Positions 24,117-33,420 are shown, numbered from the stretch's first letter. The stretch is 40,524 nucleotides of DNA from Gammaproteobacteria bacterium (GCA_022340215.1 JAJDOJ010000270.1:1-40524); one strand, 5' to 3'. Notes: a model not told the origin generated them from the sequence alone. Translations and numbers: made by a program.

Positions 24117-26186
24117 ATGGGCGCCTTGAGGGCGGTATTCACCTTGTTTGGCGGTGTGTTGTTCCTTGCCACCGTGTCGGTGTCCCGCGATGCATCGGGG
24201 GATCTGCCGGTAGATCTGGGGGTCGTGGTACGGAGCGCCGAGGCGGCGGGATGGCGGATTTCGGGGCTGACAACGCAATGGAGACTGAACCCGTCCGGGG
24301 GGATGGCGCTCGCGGTCTCCATCGACGCGATCGATCTGCCACAAGCCGGAGAGACGATCCGGAACCTGCGGTTCGACTGTGATCGCTTCGAGATTTCCAG
24401 CGCCGGGATTTCCTGCGGTTCCGCCTTGCTCAAGCTCGAACACCCCGCCCTGCGGTCCATTGCCTTTCGAACCCGGTTTGATCTGACGCGTGGCGGAGAT
24501 GCGTTCGTCTCATTCACCGACCTGCCGGCCAGGGTCGGGGAGATCTCCGGGCGCGTGACTTACGAAGACGGTTCGTGGAGTGTCTTTGTCCAGACGACGC
24601 GGCTTGGGATGGACGGTTTCCGGCGCTGGCTTCCCGATGGTGCACTGACGCTCGACGGCGTGATCGACGCCCTATTGCTGGCGGAGGGAGACGCCGCCGG
24701 TCCGCGCCTGGTGCGGTTGGAGGGTGTGGCTGAGGGACTGGGGTTCAGCAACCGGGACAGTACCGCCGCGGGAGAGGGCGTGACGACACGTGTCGACCTG
24801 CGAGCGGAACGCCGGGATTCGTCCTGGGCTGGCGAAGGAACACTCGCCTTGGAGCGCGGACAGTTGTATCTGGACCCGATCTTTGTCGAGGCCCCCACCG
24901 GGGGAATCCGGGTGGGGGGGCGGGGGAGATGGGACCGGCGGGACAACGAGATTCACCTCGACCGGGTCGATTTCTCACATCCGGGTGTCTTGCATGCGAG
25001 GCTCAGCGGGGTTGTGGATGCATCCAGCACGCCCGAACCGCGGTCCCTGCGGATCACCCTGGATGAAGCGGTATTCCCCGGCATCTACCAGACCTACCTT
25101 CAGCCCCTGCTGATCGGTACAGCTCTGGATAGCCTGGAAACGGGTGGATTGCTCGCAGGGACGGCACGCTACGACAACGGAGCGGTCAGATCCCTCACAC
25201 TCAGACCGCGTGGACTGTCGGCAACCGACACGCTGGGGCGGTTTGCGCTCGACGGGCTCAACGGCCGGATTCAGTGGCGTGACGACAACCGTCCGGTACA
25301 ATCCCAGCTCGCCTTTTCCTCCGGGGAGATCTACCGATTCGCCATCGGGCCGGGTGAGATGACCCTGGACGCGACCGGCAGGTCCCTCGAGCTTTCGGCC
25401 CCGACACGCATCCCGGTGCTCGACGGCGAACTGCTGGTCGAGGCGTTCGCGCTCGAAGACGTTTCGGATCCCCTGTCGGGTTGGCGGTTCGATGGTGCAC
25501 TGACCCCGGTTTCCATGGAGCGGGTCACCGATGCGATCGGCTGGCCGATCATGTCGGGCAAGCTCTCCGGGATGGTGCCGGACGTGCGCTATACCGAAGG
25601 AACCCTGACGCTTGGCGGTGCCTTGTTGGTGCGGCTCTTCGACGGCACCATCTCGATCAGCAACCTGGTGCTGCGCAACCCGTTCGAGGTGGCGCCACAC
25701 CTCGCGGCCGATGCACGTCTGGACAACGTCGATCTGGACGCGCTGACCCGGCGTTTCTCCTTCGGTCGTATGTCGGGGCGAGTGGATGGGCACGTCCTGG
25801 GACTGAAGATGTCGAACTGGGTGGCTACGAGGTTCGATGCCTGGATCGGGACCCCCGTCGACGACCGATCGCGACACCGGATCAGTCAGAAGGCCGTCGA
25901 CAGCATTGCCAGTATCGGCGGCGGCGCGACCGGTGTGCTGTCGAGTGGATTTCTCAGTCTGTTCAAGAGCTTCGCGTATGACCGGATCGGCTTGAACTGT
26001 CGCCTGCGTAATGGCGTGTGCACCGTGGGTGGGGTGGCGCCGGCCAAGGGTGGCGGTTACTACATCGTCAGGGGCAAATGGCTGCCGAGGATCGACGTAA
26101 TCGGCCATTCCCACGAGGTCGATTGGCAGGAACTCGTGGACCGGCTGGTCAACCTGAATCTCCAGAACCGGCCCGTCATCGAGTAG
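24117..26186 (+). CDS. YdbH/AsmA-like envelope protein
   Basis: 689 residues. One hydrophobic N-terminal segment (AVFTLFGGVLFLATVSVS) is followed by a long, purely beta-prone periplasmic region of repeated sheets, as in AsmA-like lipid-transport proteins. The C-terminal 220 residues look like the YdbH domain: SGKLSGMVPDVRYTEGTLTL, LLVRLFDGTISISNLVL, LDNVDLDALTRRFSFG and ISQKAVDSIASIGGG. In E. coli YdbH belongs to the TamB/YhdP/YdbH group that moves phospholipids to the outer membrane, and its genetic neighbours are YnbE and YdbL. A YdbL-type gene follows here too, separated by a repeat element, which supports the assignment. E. coli YdbH is longer (about 880). Confidence 0.62.
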   Translation: MGALRAVFTLFGGVLFLATVSVSRDASGDLPVDLGVVVRSAEAAGWRISGLTTQWRLNPSGGMALAVSIDAIDLPQAGETIRNLRFDCDRFEISSAGISCGSALLKLEHPALRSIAFRTRFDLTRGGDAFVSFTDLPARVGEISGRVTYEDGSWSVFVQTTRLGMDGFRRWLPDGALTLDGVIDALLLAEGDAAGPRLVRLEGVAEGLGFSNRDSTAAGEGVTTRVDLRAERRDSSWAGEGTLALERGQLYLDPIFVEAPTGGIRVGGRGRWDRRDNEIHLDRVDFSHPGVLHARLSGVVDASSTPEPRSLRITLDEAVFPGIYQTYLQPLLIGTALDSLETGGLLAGTARYDNGAVRSLTLRPRGLSATDTLGRFALDGLNGRIQWRDDNRPVQSQLAFSSGEIYRFAIGPGEMTLDATGRSLELSAPTRIPVLDGELLVEAFALEDVSDPLSGWRFDGALTPVSMERVTDAIGWPIMSGKLSGMVPDVRYTEGTLTLGGALLVRLFDGTISISNLVLRNPFEVAPHLAADARLDNVDLDALTRRFSFGRMSGRVDGHVLGLKMSNWVATRFDAWIGTPVDDRSRHRISQKAVDSIASIGGGATGVLSSGFLSLFKSFAYDRIGLNCRLRNGVCTVGGVAPAKGGGYYIVRGKWLPRIDVIGHSHEVDWQELVDRLVNLNLQNRPVIE

Positions 26187-26253
26187 GGCGGTTTCCCCTG
26201 TCCCGATGCGACCCGTCGGCGCATCTCTGCTAGAGTCTGTGAAGTTGCTATAC

Positions 26254-26409
26254 GGCGATTTCTGTCAAATGACATACCAGCCTGCTTGTCTTTTCGTCCG
26301 TCTTCTGCGTTGTGACAGCCGTTACATAGCCTGCTATGCGCCGGCCGGCACGCCTTGACTACGAACGAAAATCCGGCACATTCTGGGATGTCGTTTTCCG
26401 GCAATCGCC
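26254..26409 (+). repeat. Repeat A, copy 2, between ydbH-like and ydbL-like genes
   Basis: 156 bp in the same orientation as copy 1 and nearly identical over most of its length. The 26-bp ends match each other at 20 of 26 positions after reverse complementation. The arms contain TTTTCGTCCGT and ACGAACGAAAA, and the centre is CATAG-CCTG-CTATG. The stem around the centre is kept while the loop differs from copy 1 (TTCGA there). The element starts 68 bases after the ydbH-like stop and ends 35 bases before the ydbL-like ATG. Confidence 0.8.
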
Positions 26410-26444
26410 TAAACTGCCGCATTCCCCCGACAAGGATAAACGCC

Positions 26445-27050
26445 ATGCCATACACGAGAGTACTGAGCGCGATGTTGATGGGAGTGGTGACGGCCTCCTG
26501 CGTCACCATCAATGTGTACTTCCCGGCCGCGGCGGCGGATACGGCCGCCAAGACCATCGTGCGCGACGTGCTGGGGGAAACACCACCCACCGAGGGCGGT
26601 GAGACCGGAAAGCGTGAAGGCGGGGCGAACCTGGGCTGGACGCTGCGCAACGCCGGGGTTCGGGTACTCGACCTGGTCGTGTCACCGGCGCGGGCCGAGG
26701 CCGATCTCAAGATCAACACCCCGGCCATCGCCGCGATCCGCTCCAGCCTGAGACAGCGCCAGTCCCGCCTCAACCCCTACATGCGCAGCGGCGCGGTCGG
26801 TCTGACCCAAGACGGGTTGGTCGCCGTTCGAGATCAGGGTGCGGTCCCGCTGAAGGACCGCAACGCGGTGCGCAAACTCGTCGCCGACGAGAACAACGAT
26901 CGCAACGCGCTCTACCGCGAGATCGCCAGCGCCAATGGCCACCCGGAGTGGGAGAAAGACATCCGCAATACGTTTGCGCGGGTCTGGGTGCAGGAGTCCC
27001 CTGCCGGAACCTGGTATCAGAACGCCAAAGGCGCCTGGACGCGGAAATAG
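26445..27050 (+). CDS. YdbL-family (DUF1318) lipoprotein
   Basis: 201 residues from the ATG at 26445, with AAGGAT 7 bases upstream. A lipoprotein signal ends VVTASC (lipid-modified Cys19), followed by VTINVYFPAAAADTAAKTIV, the opening typical of the group. The C-terminal DUF1318 region includes LKINTPAIAAIRSSLRQRQS, VAVRDQGAVPLKDRNAV, ENNDRNALYREIASANGHPE and a final GTWYQNAKGAWTRK. In E. coli YdbL is periplasmic and YnbE is the lipoprotein partner of YdbH; here the lipid anchor sits on the DUF1318 protein and no separate ynbE-like gene is seen. The reading frame stays open into repeat A upstream, but no ribosome-binding site supports starting there. Confidence 0.72.
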   Translation: MPYTRVLSAMLMGVVTASCVTINVYFPAAAADTAAKTIVRDVLGETPPTEGGETGKREGGANLGWTLRNAGVRVLDLVVSPARAEADLKINTPAIAAIRSSLRQRQSRLNPYMRSGAVGLTQDGLVAVRDQGAVPLKDRNAVRKLVADENNDRNALYREIASANGHPEWEKDIRNTFARVWVQESPAGTWYQNAKGAWTRK

Positions 27051-27105
27051 TGCGCGTCTGGCATTCAAATTGCCGTTGACCGGTGCCTCGGGCAGAATCG
27101 CCGGC

Positions 27106-28515
27106 ATGAATCCGAGAATCCAGCAGCCGCTCGATTCCCTGAACGCGGCCATCTGGCATCAGGACATCACCAGGCTCCCCTGGTGGAAGGCCTCCCTGGT
27201 GTGGGTGGCCCGCGCCGTGTACGAGATAGTCCGCGACCTGACCGACGGCCAGCTGTCGCTGCGCGCCATGAGCCTGGTCTATACGACGCTGATCTCTTTC
27301 GTTCCGCTGATCGCGGTGAGCTTTTCGGTACTCAAGGCCTTCGGTGCCCACAACCAGGTCGAGCCCCTGCTGCTGAGCATGCTGGAGCCGCTCGGCGCTC
27401 AGGGCGTGAAGTTCACCAGCGACATCATCGGATTCGTCGACAACATCAAGGTCGGCGTCCTCGGCTCGGTGGGCATCGGGCTGCTTTTCTTCACGGTCAT
27501 CTCCCTGGTCCAGAAGGTGGAGTCTGCCTTCAACTACACCTGGCGCGTGCGCCAAAACCGCTCGTTCACGTCGCGGCTCAGCAACTATCTGACGGTCATC
27601 CTGGTCGGACCGGTGCTGGTCTTTACCGCGATCGGCGTCACGGCGTCGCTGATGGACTCCGATGTGGTGAAAACCATGGTGGCGATCGAGCCCTTCGGCT
27701 ACATCTATCGTGCGGCGACGCTGGCCATTCCCTACCTGCTGGTCGGTGTCGCCTTTACCATCACCTACACCCTGATCCCCAACACTAAGGTCAAACCGTC
27801 GGCGGCGCTCACCGGCGGACTCACGGCCGGAATCCTGTGGAACGTCACGGGCAAGCTCTTCGCTACCTTCATGGTCCAGTCCGCCAAGTACACGGCGATC
27901 TATTCCGGTTTCGCGATCGTGCTGCTGTTCATGATCTGGGTCTATTTGAGCTGGCTCATCATGCTGGTCGGCGCCAGCGTCGCCTTCTACCAGCAGCACC
28001 CGGAATACCTGGTGGCGGGAAGTCATCAAACCGATCTCAGTATCCGGCTCAGGGAGCGTTTCGGCCTGCGTTTGATGGTCCTGATTACCCGCGAATTCTA
28101 CTCGAACGGTCCGGGCTGGACGCTGGATACGCTCGCCCAGCAACTGAACATCTCTGCCCAGGCCGTGTCGGGCCTGCTCGATGCCCTTGAGGACCGGGGG
28201 CTGCTGGTGCGAACGGACCGGTATCCGACGACCTATGTGCCCGGGCAGCCCCTGGAAGAGACCAGGGTGAAGGACGTCCTCGAAGCGGTGCGCAGCGCGA
28301 ACGAGAACGTGGCGGGGAGAGTCGTGGACGAACCGGACGCGGCGGTTGTCGACACGGTCATCACAAAGATCGATGCGGCCGTGGACCAATCACTGGACGG
28401 TCTCACGGTCAAGGAGATGGCAATGACCGAACCCACGCCGAACGAGGTGACTTTGCTGGCCGAGTCCCAGGGTGACAAGGAAGGGCGCGAGGCGGGGCAG
28501 CGGAATGATGACTGA
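27106..28515 (+). CDS. YihY-family inner-membrane protein with C-terminal winged-helix-like extension
   Basis: 469 residues from the ATG at 27106 (MNPRIQQPLDSLN). The YihY/BrkB membrane domain (about 40-300) has six spans: LRAMSLVYTTLISFVPLIAV, the loop VQKVESAFNYTWRVRQNRSF, YTLIPNTKVKPSAALTGGL and YSGFAIVLLFMIWVYLSWLI. After it, TLDTLAQQLNISAQAVSGLL followed by DALEDRGLLVR is a winged-helix-like segment seen in longer YihY proteins, then an acidic tail. The family was once called RNase BN, which is incorrect; its function is unknown. The last codons overlap the MazG-like gene. Confidence 0.85.
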   Translation: MNPRIQQPLDSLNAAIWHQDITRLPWWKASLVWVARAVYEIVRDLTDGQLSLRAMSLVYTTLISFVPLIAVSFSVLKAFGAHNQVEPLLLSMLEPLGAQGVKFTSDIIGFVDNIKVGVLGSVGIGLLFFTVISLVQKVESAFNYTWRVRQNRSFTSRLSNYLTVILVGPVLVFTAIGVTASLMDSDVVKTMVAIEPFGYIYRAATLAIPYLLVGVAFTITYTLIPNTKVKPSAALTGGLTAGILWNVTGKLFATFMVQSAKYTAIYSGFAIVLLFMIWVYLSWLIMLVGASVAFYQQHPEYLVAGSHQTDLSIRLRERFGLRLMVLITREFYSNGPGWTLDTLAQQLNISAQAVSGLLDALEDRGLLVRTDRYPTTYVPGQPLEETRVKDVLEAVRSANENVAGRVVDEPDAAVVDTVITKIDAAVDQSLDGLTVKEMAMTEPTPNEVTLLAESQGDKEGREAGQRNDD

Positions 28516-28864
28516 GTACAGGACAATCGAAGAACTGCGCATGGCGCTTCGCGCGTTCGTCCGCGAGCGGGAATGGGGACGGTTCCATACACCCAAGAAT
28601 CTGTCCATGGCGCTGATGGTCGAGGCGGCCGAGCTCGCCGAGCACTTCCAGTGGCTCGATGGCGCGGAATCCGAGAATCTCGACACGGAAACCCGGCGCG
28701 AGGTGACCCATGAACTCGCGGACGTGCTGGTTTACCTGGTTCGACTCGCCGACCGTCTCGATGTGGATCTGATGCAGGCGGTGTCGGAGAAGATGCGGAT
28801 CAACATCGAGAAGTATCCGGCCGAGAAGGTCAGGGGCAGCGCGCGCAAGTACAGCCGGTATTGA
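28505..28864 (+). CDS. MazG-like nucleotide pyrophosphohydrolase
   Basis: 119 residues; the ATG at 28505 overlaps the end of the yihY-type gene by 11 bases, and a second ATG follows directly. The all-alpha MazG fold motif is visible: MALMVEAAELAEHFQW (ExxE-type metal ligands) and HELADVLVYLVRLADRLDVD (ExxD-type). TPKNLSMALMVEAAEL and NIEKYPAEKVRGSARKY are typical of the short dCTP/dNTP pyrophosphatase-like branch. These remove pyrophosphate from non-canonical or excess NTPs. Translational coupling to the membrane gene is likely; a functional link is not implied. Confidence 0.85.
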   Translation: MMTEYRTIEELRMALRAFVREREWGRFHTPKNLSMALMVEAAELAEHFQWLDGAESENLDTETRREVTHELADVLVYLVRLADRLDVDLMQAVSEKMRINIEKYPAEKVRGSARKYSRY

Positions 28865-29081
28865 CGGGCGGTAACAGGATCTGGCCCTGAACGCGCTGCC
28901 CGGAGGCCGTCGCCACGGCGGCAATCCCGGAATGACCGGCACGCCTAACCTTATCACCTGTCCATCGCCAGTCGCATTCGGGGCAGGTGGGTGCTCCCGA
29001 CTCACCATGCAAGTCCCTGTCTTAGATGTAACGGGAGCCGGGCCAGAGGGCCCAATCAGCGAAACGGAACCGAACAGCGAG

Positions 29082-30311
29082 ATGAATGACACCCCTGATC
29101 CGAACGCGAGCAACGGAGGTGAGGCAAGTCAGCCGACCGTGGAGGTGAGGCACGCCGGTGGCCTCATCACCCTGCTGGGAACGGCCCATGTCTCGCGTGC
29201 CAGTGCGGACAAGGTTCGCGAGCTCCTGGCGAGCGGGAAGTTCGATTCAGTGGCGGTGGAACTCTGCCCGAGCCGCTACAACGCAGTGATCGATCCGGAT
29301 GCCCTCGCGCGCATGGACCTGTTCAAGGTGTTTCGCGAGGGGAGGGCGATGATGGTCACGGCGAGTCTGGCGCTGGGGGCCTACCAGCAGCGGCTGGCCG
29401 AGCAGTTCGGGATCCGCCCCGGGGAGGAGATGCGGGTGGCGATCGAGCTCGCCAACAAGGCCGGGCTCCCGGTCCTGCTGATCGACCGGGAGATTGGCGT
29501 GACGCTGAAACGCGTCTATCGGAACGTTCCCTGGTGGCGTCGCTTCGCCCTGTTGTCCGGATTGCTGGCCAGCGTCATCTCACACGAAGAGGTGAGCGAG
29601 GAGGAGATCGAGCGCCTCAAGGAAGGCGACATCCTGGAAACCACCTTTGGACAGTTCGCCGACCAGGCCCGGGAACTGTACGATCCCCTGATCGCCGAGC
29701 GGGACCGGTATATGGCGGCCGGTCTGGAAGCAGCCCTGCGCGACAAACAGGGACATAGAATCCTCGCGGTGGTCGGTGCGGGCCACTTGAAGGGAATGAA
29801 GGCGGAACTCGAACGCGGGTTGAAAGACCCCCGTGCGGTCATCGAGTCTCTGGACAGGGTGCCGACCGGCGCGCACTGGCCGCGATACATTCCCTGGGTG
29901 ATTGTCGCCCTGGTATTCGTCGGCTTCGGGATCGGGTTCTCACGGAGCCCGGATCTCGGCTGGCGCCTGGTGCTCGACTGGGTGCTGATCAACGGGGGCC
30001 TGTCGGCGCTGGGTGCGCTGGTCGCCGCCGCCCATCCGCTGACCGTGGTGACGGCGTTTCTGGCCGCGCCCCTGACCTCCCTGAATCCCACCATCGGCGC
30101 CGGTATGGTCACGACCGCTACCGAGATCTACCTGCGCAAGCCGCAGGTGGGGGACTTCGCGCGGTTGCGCGAGGACACCGCGCACTTCGCGGGCTGGCGA
30201 AAGAACCGCGTTGCCCGAACTCTCCTGGTGTTCCTGCTCAGTACCCTGGGGTCCGCGATAGGGACCTACGTCGCGGGTTTCCGGATCTTCGGCAGGTTGA
30301 CCGGGGGGTAG
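29082..30311 (+). CDS. TraB/PrgY family membrane protein
   Basis: 409 residues from the ATG at 29082. The TraB domain (residues about 20-250) begins with LITLLGTAHVSRASADKVRE (GTAH motif), VAVELCPSRYNAV with the conserved Glu, and ends with AVVGAGHLKGMKAELERGL (the GxGH motif), all typical of this metallo-peptidase-like fold. The C-terminal third has several hydrophobic segments (WVIVALVFVGFGIGF, then VVTAFLAAPLTSLNPTIGAG). Such proteins are known from pheromone processing (TraB/PrgY) but the role in proteobacteria is unclear. The frame is open upstream to 28932; the start chosen has the more family-like N-terminus though its ribosome-binding site is poor. Confidence 0.85.
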   Translation: MNDTPDPNASNGGEASQPTVEVRHAGGLITLLGTAHVSRASADKVRELLASGKFDSVAVELCPSRYNAVIDPDALARMDLFKVFREGRAMMVTASLALGAYQQRLAEQFGIRPGEEMRVAIELANKAGLPVLLIDREIGVTLKRVYRNVPWWRRFALLSGLLASVISHEEVSEEEIERLKEGDILETTFGQFADQARELYDPLIAERDRYMAAGLEAALRDKQGHRILAVVGAGHLKGMKAELERGLKDPRAVIESLDRVPTGAHWPRYIPWVIVALVFVGFGIGFSRSPDLGWRLVLDWVLINGGLSALGALVAAAHPLTVVTAFLAAPLTSLNPTIGAGMVTTATEIYLRKPQVGDFARLREDTAHFAGWRKNRVARTLLVFLLSTLGSAIGTYVAGFRIFGRLTGG

Positions 30312-30372
30312 GGCGCTGCCCGACCGGCTGCTGGGTAGATGTGCCTTGTCCTCATCGTTCGGGTCGGAATCC

Positions 30373-31908
30373 TCAACGGCTGTATCTCCGGGTAGCGCTT
30401 TCCTGCCTTTTCTTCTCGCTGCCAGCATCGGCCGGCGCCTCGTACCACGGCATCATCCAGAACGGACCGAGATCCTCGCGTACCCACCAGTTCCCCGTAC
30501 GCTTGCGGGTTTGCGGATCGGTAAAGCGGTAGCGAAAGGCTTTGATACGAAGGTAGCGCGGACCGGTTTCGGGAAACGGGTTCTCCTCCAGCAGGTCGAG
30601 CACCTCGGTTGAGTTCTCCTGCAACCGGCGAACGAACGGTTCGAACCACTGCAGGAAGATCGGGTGCATGGGCAGGAACCACATCATCCAGTCGAGCCTC
30701 GGCTGATGGGGCACGATGAACCGCGGAGCGCGATCCGGATCTTGAGGCTTGTAGCGAAACCGGTAGGGCCGCCACGTCTCGCCGTCGAACGATCCCTCGA
30801 TCAGGATCTCGATCCGTTCAGTCTTCATGGTGGGGAAGACGTGGTAAAGGCTGGTCACCCGAAACGGCCTGACGTGTTCGGTGAGCCAGGCGATCGGTTC
30901 CGGGTTGCGGCGCCCGTAGATCATCTCCCAGGACTGGGCGGTGGAGATGAAGAATATCCACAGGGACAACGCGCCTGCGAAGGTGTGATTCCACTTCCCC
31001 GGCTCGGCGCGAAACCGGTTGCTCGATTCGATGCGTCGCAGGGCGAAACCCGGGACGATCCGGCGAACGGCGCGGTCGTCGAACAGGAACAGACACAGCA
31101 GGATCACCAGCGGGTTGACGTAGCTGTGGTTGCTGGTCAGCAGGATCAGGCCCTGATGAGCCAGGGTGAGCCAGGCGGCGACGAGGCGGGGACCGCGTGG
31201 CAGCAGCATCATGAAAGGCACGATGATCTCGACGAACAACACCGAGCCGGTAGCGAACTTCAGCAGGCCGTCCGGCAACTGGTGCGCGTACCAGGACAGC
31301 GAATGCGGGAGGGGCTGGACCTCGAAATAGTAGTTGAGTGCCGTCAGATCCGCCCAGGTATCGTCGCCGGACAGGATTTTGGACAGCCCGGAGAGAAACC
31401 GCAGGCGAAACAACAGCCAGCGGTACATCCAGATCACCGCGCGAGAGCCGTTCTGGAGAAAGATGGCGAGGAAGCCGGTCTCGAGGAGCAGGTAGTCCCA
31501 TTGGAAGTTGAGAAAGATCTGTCCTGCGTGAAAGACGGACAGGAACAGGACGAACAAGGCGATCAGCGAGATCCTGACCCAGAGCCCGAAGACCAGCATG
31601 AGGGCGAATACGCAGCCTGCCACGCAGGCCGCACGCAGCGCGCCATCTCCGGAATCGATCCAGAACAACGTCGGCAGCGTGAGGAACCGGTCCAGCGCCG
31701 ACCGGTCCGACAGCAAATCGAGTTTCTCCTGCAGGGGCAGGATTCCCTGTTCACCGACCAGCCCGACGATCTGTAGTCCGAGGGAAGCAAATGCAGCCAG
31801 GTAAACCAGGCCAAGGAGACGGGGGAACAGCCAGACGATCAACCGATAATCATCGGGATCCAGCGAACGTTTCCACAAGTTAGCCGGACGGAAACGGGAT
31901 ACGTTCAC
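30373..31908 (-). CDS. Lipase maturation factor-like membrane protein
   Basis: 511 residues. Many hydrophobic segments (VYLAAFASLGLQIVGLVG, GCVFALMLVFGLWVRISLIA, FLAIFLQNGS) precede the cytosolic or periplasmic features of the lipase maturation factor family: the conserved WDYLLLETGFLAIFLQ, RLRFLSGLSKILSGDDTW, TALNYYFEVQPLPHSLSWYA, and near the end FRYKPQDPDRAPRFIVPHQP, RLDWMMWFLPMHP and RYLRIKAFRYRFTDPQTRK. Animal LMF1 helps fold lipases in the ER; the bacterial role is not established. It converges with the TraB gene 61 bases away. Confidence 0.87.
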   Translation of the reverse strand: MNVSRFRPANLWKRSLDPDDYRLIVWLFPRLLGLVYLAAFASLGLQIVGLVGEQGILPLQEKLDLLSDRSALDRFLTLPTLFWIDSGDGALRAACVAGCVFALMLVFGLWVRISLIALFVLFLSVFHAGQIFLNFQWDYLLLETGFLAIFLQNGSRAVIWMYRWLLFRLRFLSGLSKILSGDDTWADLTALNYYFEVQPLPHSLSWYAHQLPDGLLKFATGSVLFVEIIVPFMMLLPRGPRLVAAWLTLAHQGLILLTSNHSYVNPLVILLCLFLFDDRAVRRIVPGFALRRIESSNRFRAEPGKWNHTFAGALSLWIFFISTAQSWEMIYGRRNPEPIAWLTEHVRPFRVTSLYHVFPTMKTERIEILIEGSFDGETWRPYRFRYKPQDPDRAPRFIVPHQPRLDWMMWFLPMHPIFLQWFEPFVRRLQENSTEVLDLLEENPFPETGPRYLRIKAFRYRFTDPQTRKRTGNWWVREDLGPFWMMPWYEAPADAGSEKKRQESATRRYSR

Positions 31909-32008
31909 TCAGGCTCCTGAAGAATAAATCGCCGAATTCGACCCGCTTCCTACTCGTCGTCGGGTCACCAAATGGGTGTCGTTCAGATGCAATTCGCCGA
32001 CGCTCACG

Positions 32009-32395
32009 CTATCCGAAAACACCGGAGATGATCAAGTCGGTTCCGAAGCCACGCAACAAAGACCCCGGGTTGCCCGGCCAGTCGAACAACAGCACCGGGG
32101 TACTGATATCGAGGCTATGGGCCAGGAAGGCGGTTTTGGGCAGGCAGAAGGGAATGCCTCGCGAAATCCGTGTACGACATTCGAGTGATGTCTCACGGCC
32201 GGTTCCGAACCGATCCTCGATCGGTCCGTCAAAGTTGTCCGGGACCCGATTGGTTGTGTATAAGAATCGATAGGCGCTCTGCGCGGATCGCTGGGGCAGG
32301 CGCATTCGCCGGAACGAGAAGGCCTCCGAGTGCTCCAATGCCGATAGGGTCACGCATTCTCGTGAAGGACGGTGCTCTGGGGAAATGCTATGCAC
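32009..32395 (-). pseudogene. Remnant of a DUF900-type alpha/beta hydrolase
   Basis: The frame contains AYRFLYTTNRVPDN and a following RFGTGRETSLEC, like the N-terminal LYATDR...RYGSERG region of DUF900 hydrolases, directly joined to FLAHSLDISTPVLLFDWPGN and PGSLLRGF, like the QLAYDLGFDGPVVLFSWPS-GSLLGY segment that follows the nucleophile-elbow region. The stretch normally between them, including VHGYN, and the whole C-terminal half (catalytic Ser, Asp and His) are absent. Read as an internally deleted, truncated gene; the match is by motif memory and is moderate. Confidence 0.45.
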
Positions 32396-32504
32396 GCATC
32401 GACGGACCAGGACTTTCCGCGTATCGGGGCGATCTCACTGGTCAAAAGGCGGTGCTATTTTCGGCCGTAAAAGCCGGCAGGTGCAGCACTGATCCGGAAA
32501 AGTG

Positions 32505-33419
32505 ATGATGACCAGTCGGCGAGATTTTCTTGTGAGTGTATCGGTATTGCCACTCCTCCCTAAGGTGGAAATAGCACCTTCCGGGGGGTGCGAGATCTCC
32601 AGACCGATACCCGCTACCGGTGAGCGCCTGCCTGTGATCGGCATGGGCTCGTGGTTGACCTTTGATGTCGGCGATGACCGGGAAGCTCTGCAGACGCGCG
32701 TCGAAGTGCTTCGAACCTTCTTTGAGCAGGGCGGCGCAGTGATCGATTCCTCGCCGATGTACGGATCGTCTGAGGAAGTCATTGGCTACTGTCTGGAACG
32801 TCTGAACAACAAGGACAGGTTATTTACCGCGACCAAGGTGTGGACCCTCGGCCGACGATTCGGCATCTCCCAGATGAACTCGTCACAAGAACTCTGGGAC
32901 GTCGATCGGTTCGACCTGATGCAGATCCACAACATGCTCGACTGGCGCAAACATCTGGAGACACTCAAGGCCTGGAAGGCGGAAGGCCGCATCCGCTATA
33001 TCGGCATAACGACTTCGCACGGCCGAAGGCACGATAAGCTGATGAAAGTCATGGAAACGGAGCCCTTCGACTTCGTGCAGTTCACCTACAACATCGTCGA
33101 TCGTGAGGCCGAGCAACGCCTGTTGCCGCTTGCGCGAGAACGAGGCATCGCCGTGATCGTCAACCGCCCGTTCCGGCGTGGCGCGCTGTTCGACCAGATG
33201 CGCGGGAAGCCGTTACCGACCTGGGCAGTGGAAATCGATTGCGGGAACTGGGCGCAGTTTTTTCTCAAGTTCATCGTCTCGCATCCCGCGGTCACCTGTG
33301 CGATTCCGGCAACGTCGCGCGTCGATCACATGCGGGAAAACATGGGTGCCTGTCTCGGCCGGCTTCCTGACCAGGACGCGCGACTGGAAATGATCGGCTA
33401 TTTCGCGGGCTTGTCGTAA
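32505..33419 (+). CDS. Tat-signal aldo/keto reductase
   Basis: 304 residues; two adjacent ATG codons (32505 and 32508) and GGAAAA just upstream. The N-terminus MMTSRRDFLVSVSVLPLLPK is a twin-arginine signal (SRRDFLV), so the enzyme is probably folded in the cytoplasm and exported to the periplasm. The aldo/keto reductase barrel follows: GMGSWLTFDVGDDREAL, VIDSSPMYGSSEEVIGYCL (catalytic Tyr), LFTATKVWTLG (Lys), DLMQIHNMLDWR (His), RIRYIGITTSHGR, FDFVQFTYNIVDREAE and CAIPATSRVDHMRENM. The substrate is unknown. It converges with an isochorismatase remnant. Confidence 0.88.
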   Translation: MMTSRRDFLVSVSVLPLLPKVEIAPSGGCEISRPIPATGERLPVIGMGSWLTFDVGDDREALQTRVEVLRTFFEQGGAVIDSSPMYGSSEEVIGYCLERLNNKDRLFTATKVWTLGRRFGISQMNSSQELWDVDRFDLMQIHNMLDWRKHLETLKAWKAEGRIRYIGITTSHGRRHDKLMKVMETEPFDFVQFTYNIVDREAEQRLLPLARERGIAVIVNRPFRRGALFDQMRGKPLPTWAVEIDCGNWAQFFLKFIVSHPAVTCAIPATSRVDHMRENMGACLGRLPDQDARLEMIGYFAGLS

Positions 33420-33420
33420 C

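Noticed and set aside
26770-28389. Long leftward open frame opposite the YihY gene
   Set aside because: No family motifs, and it opposes a well-supported membrane protein on the plus strand.
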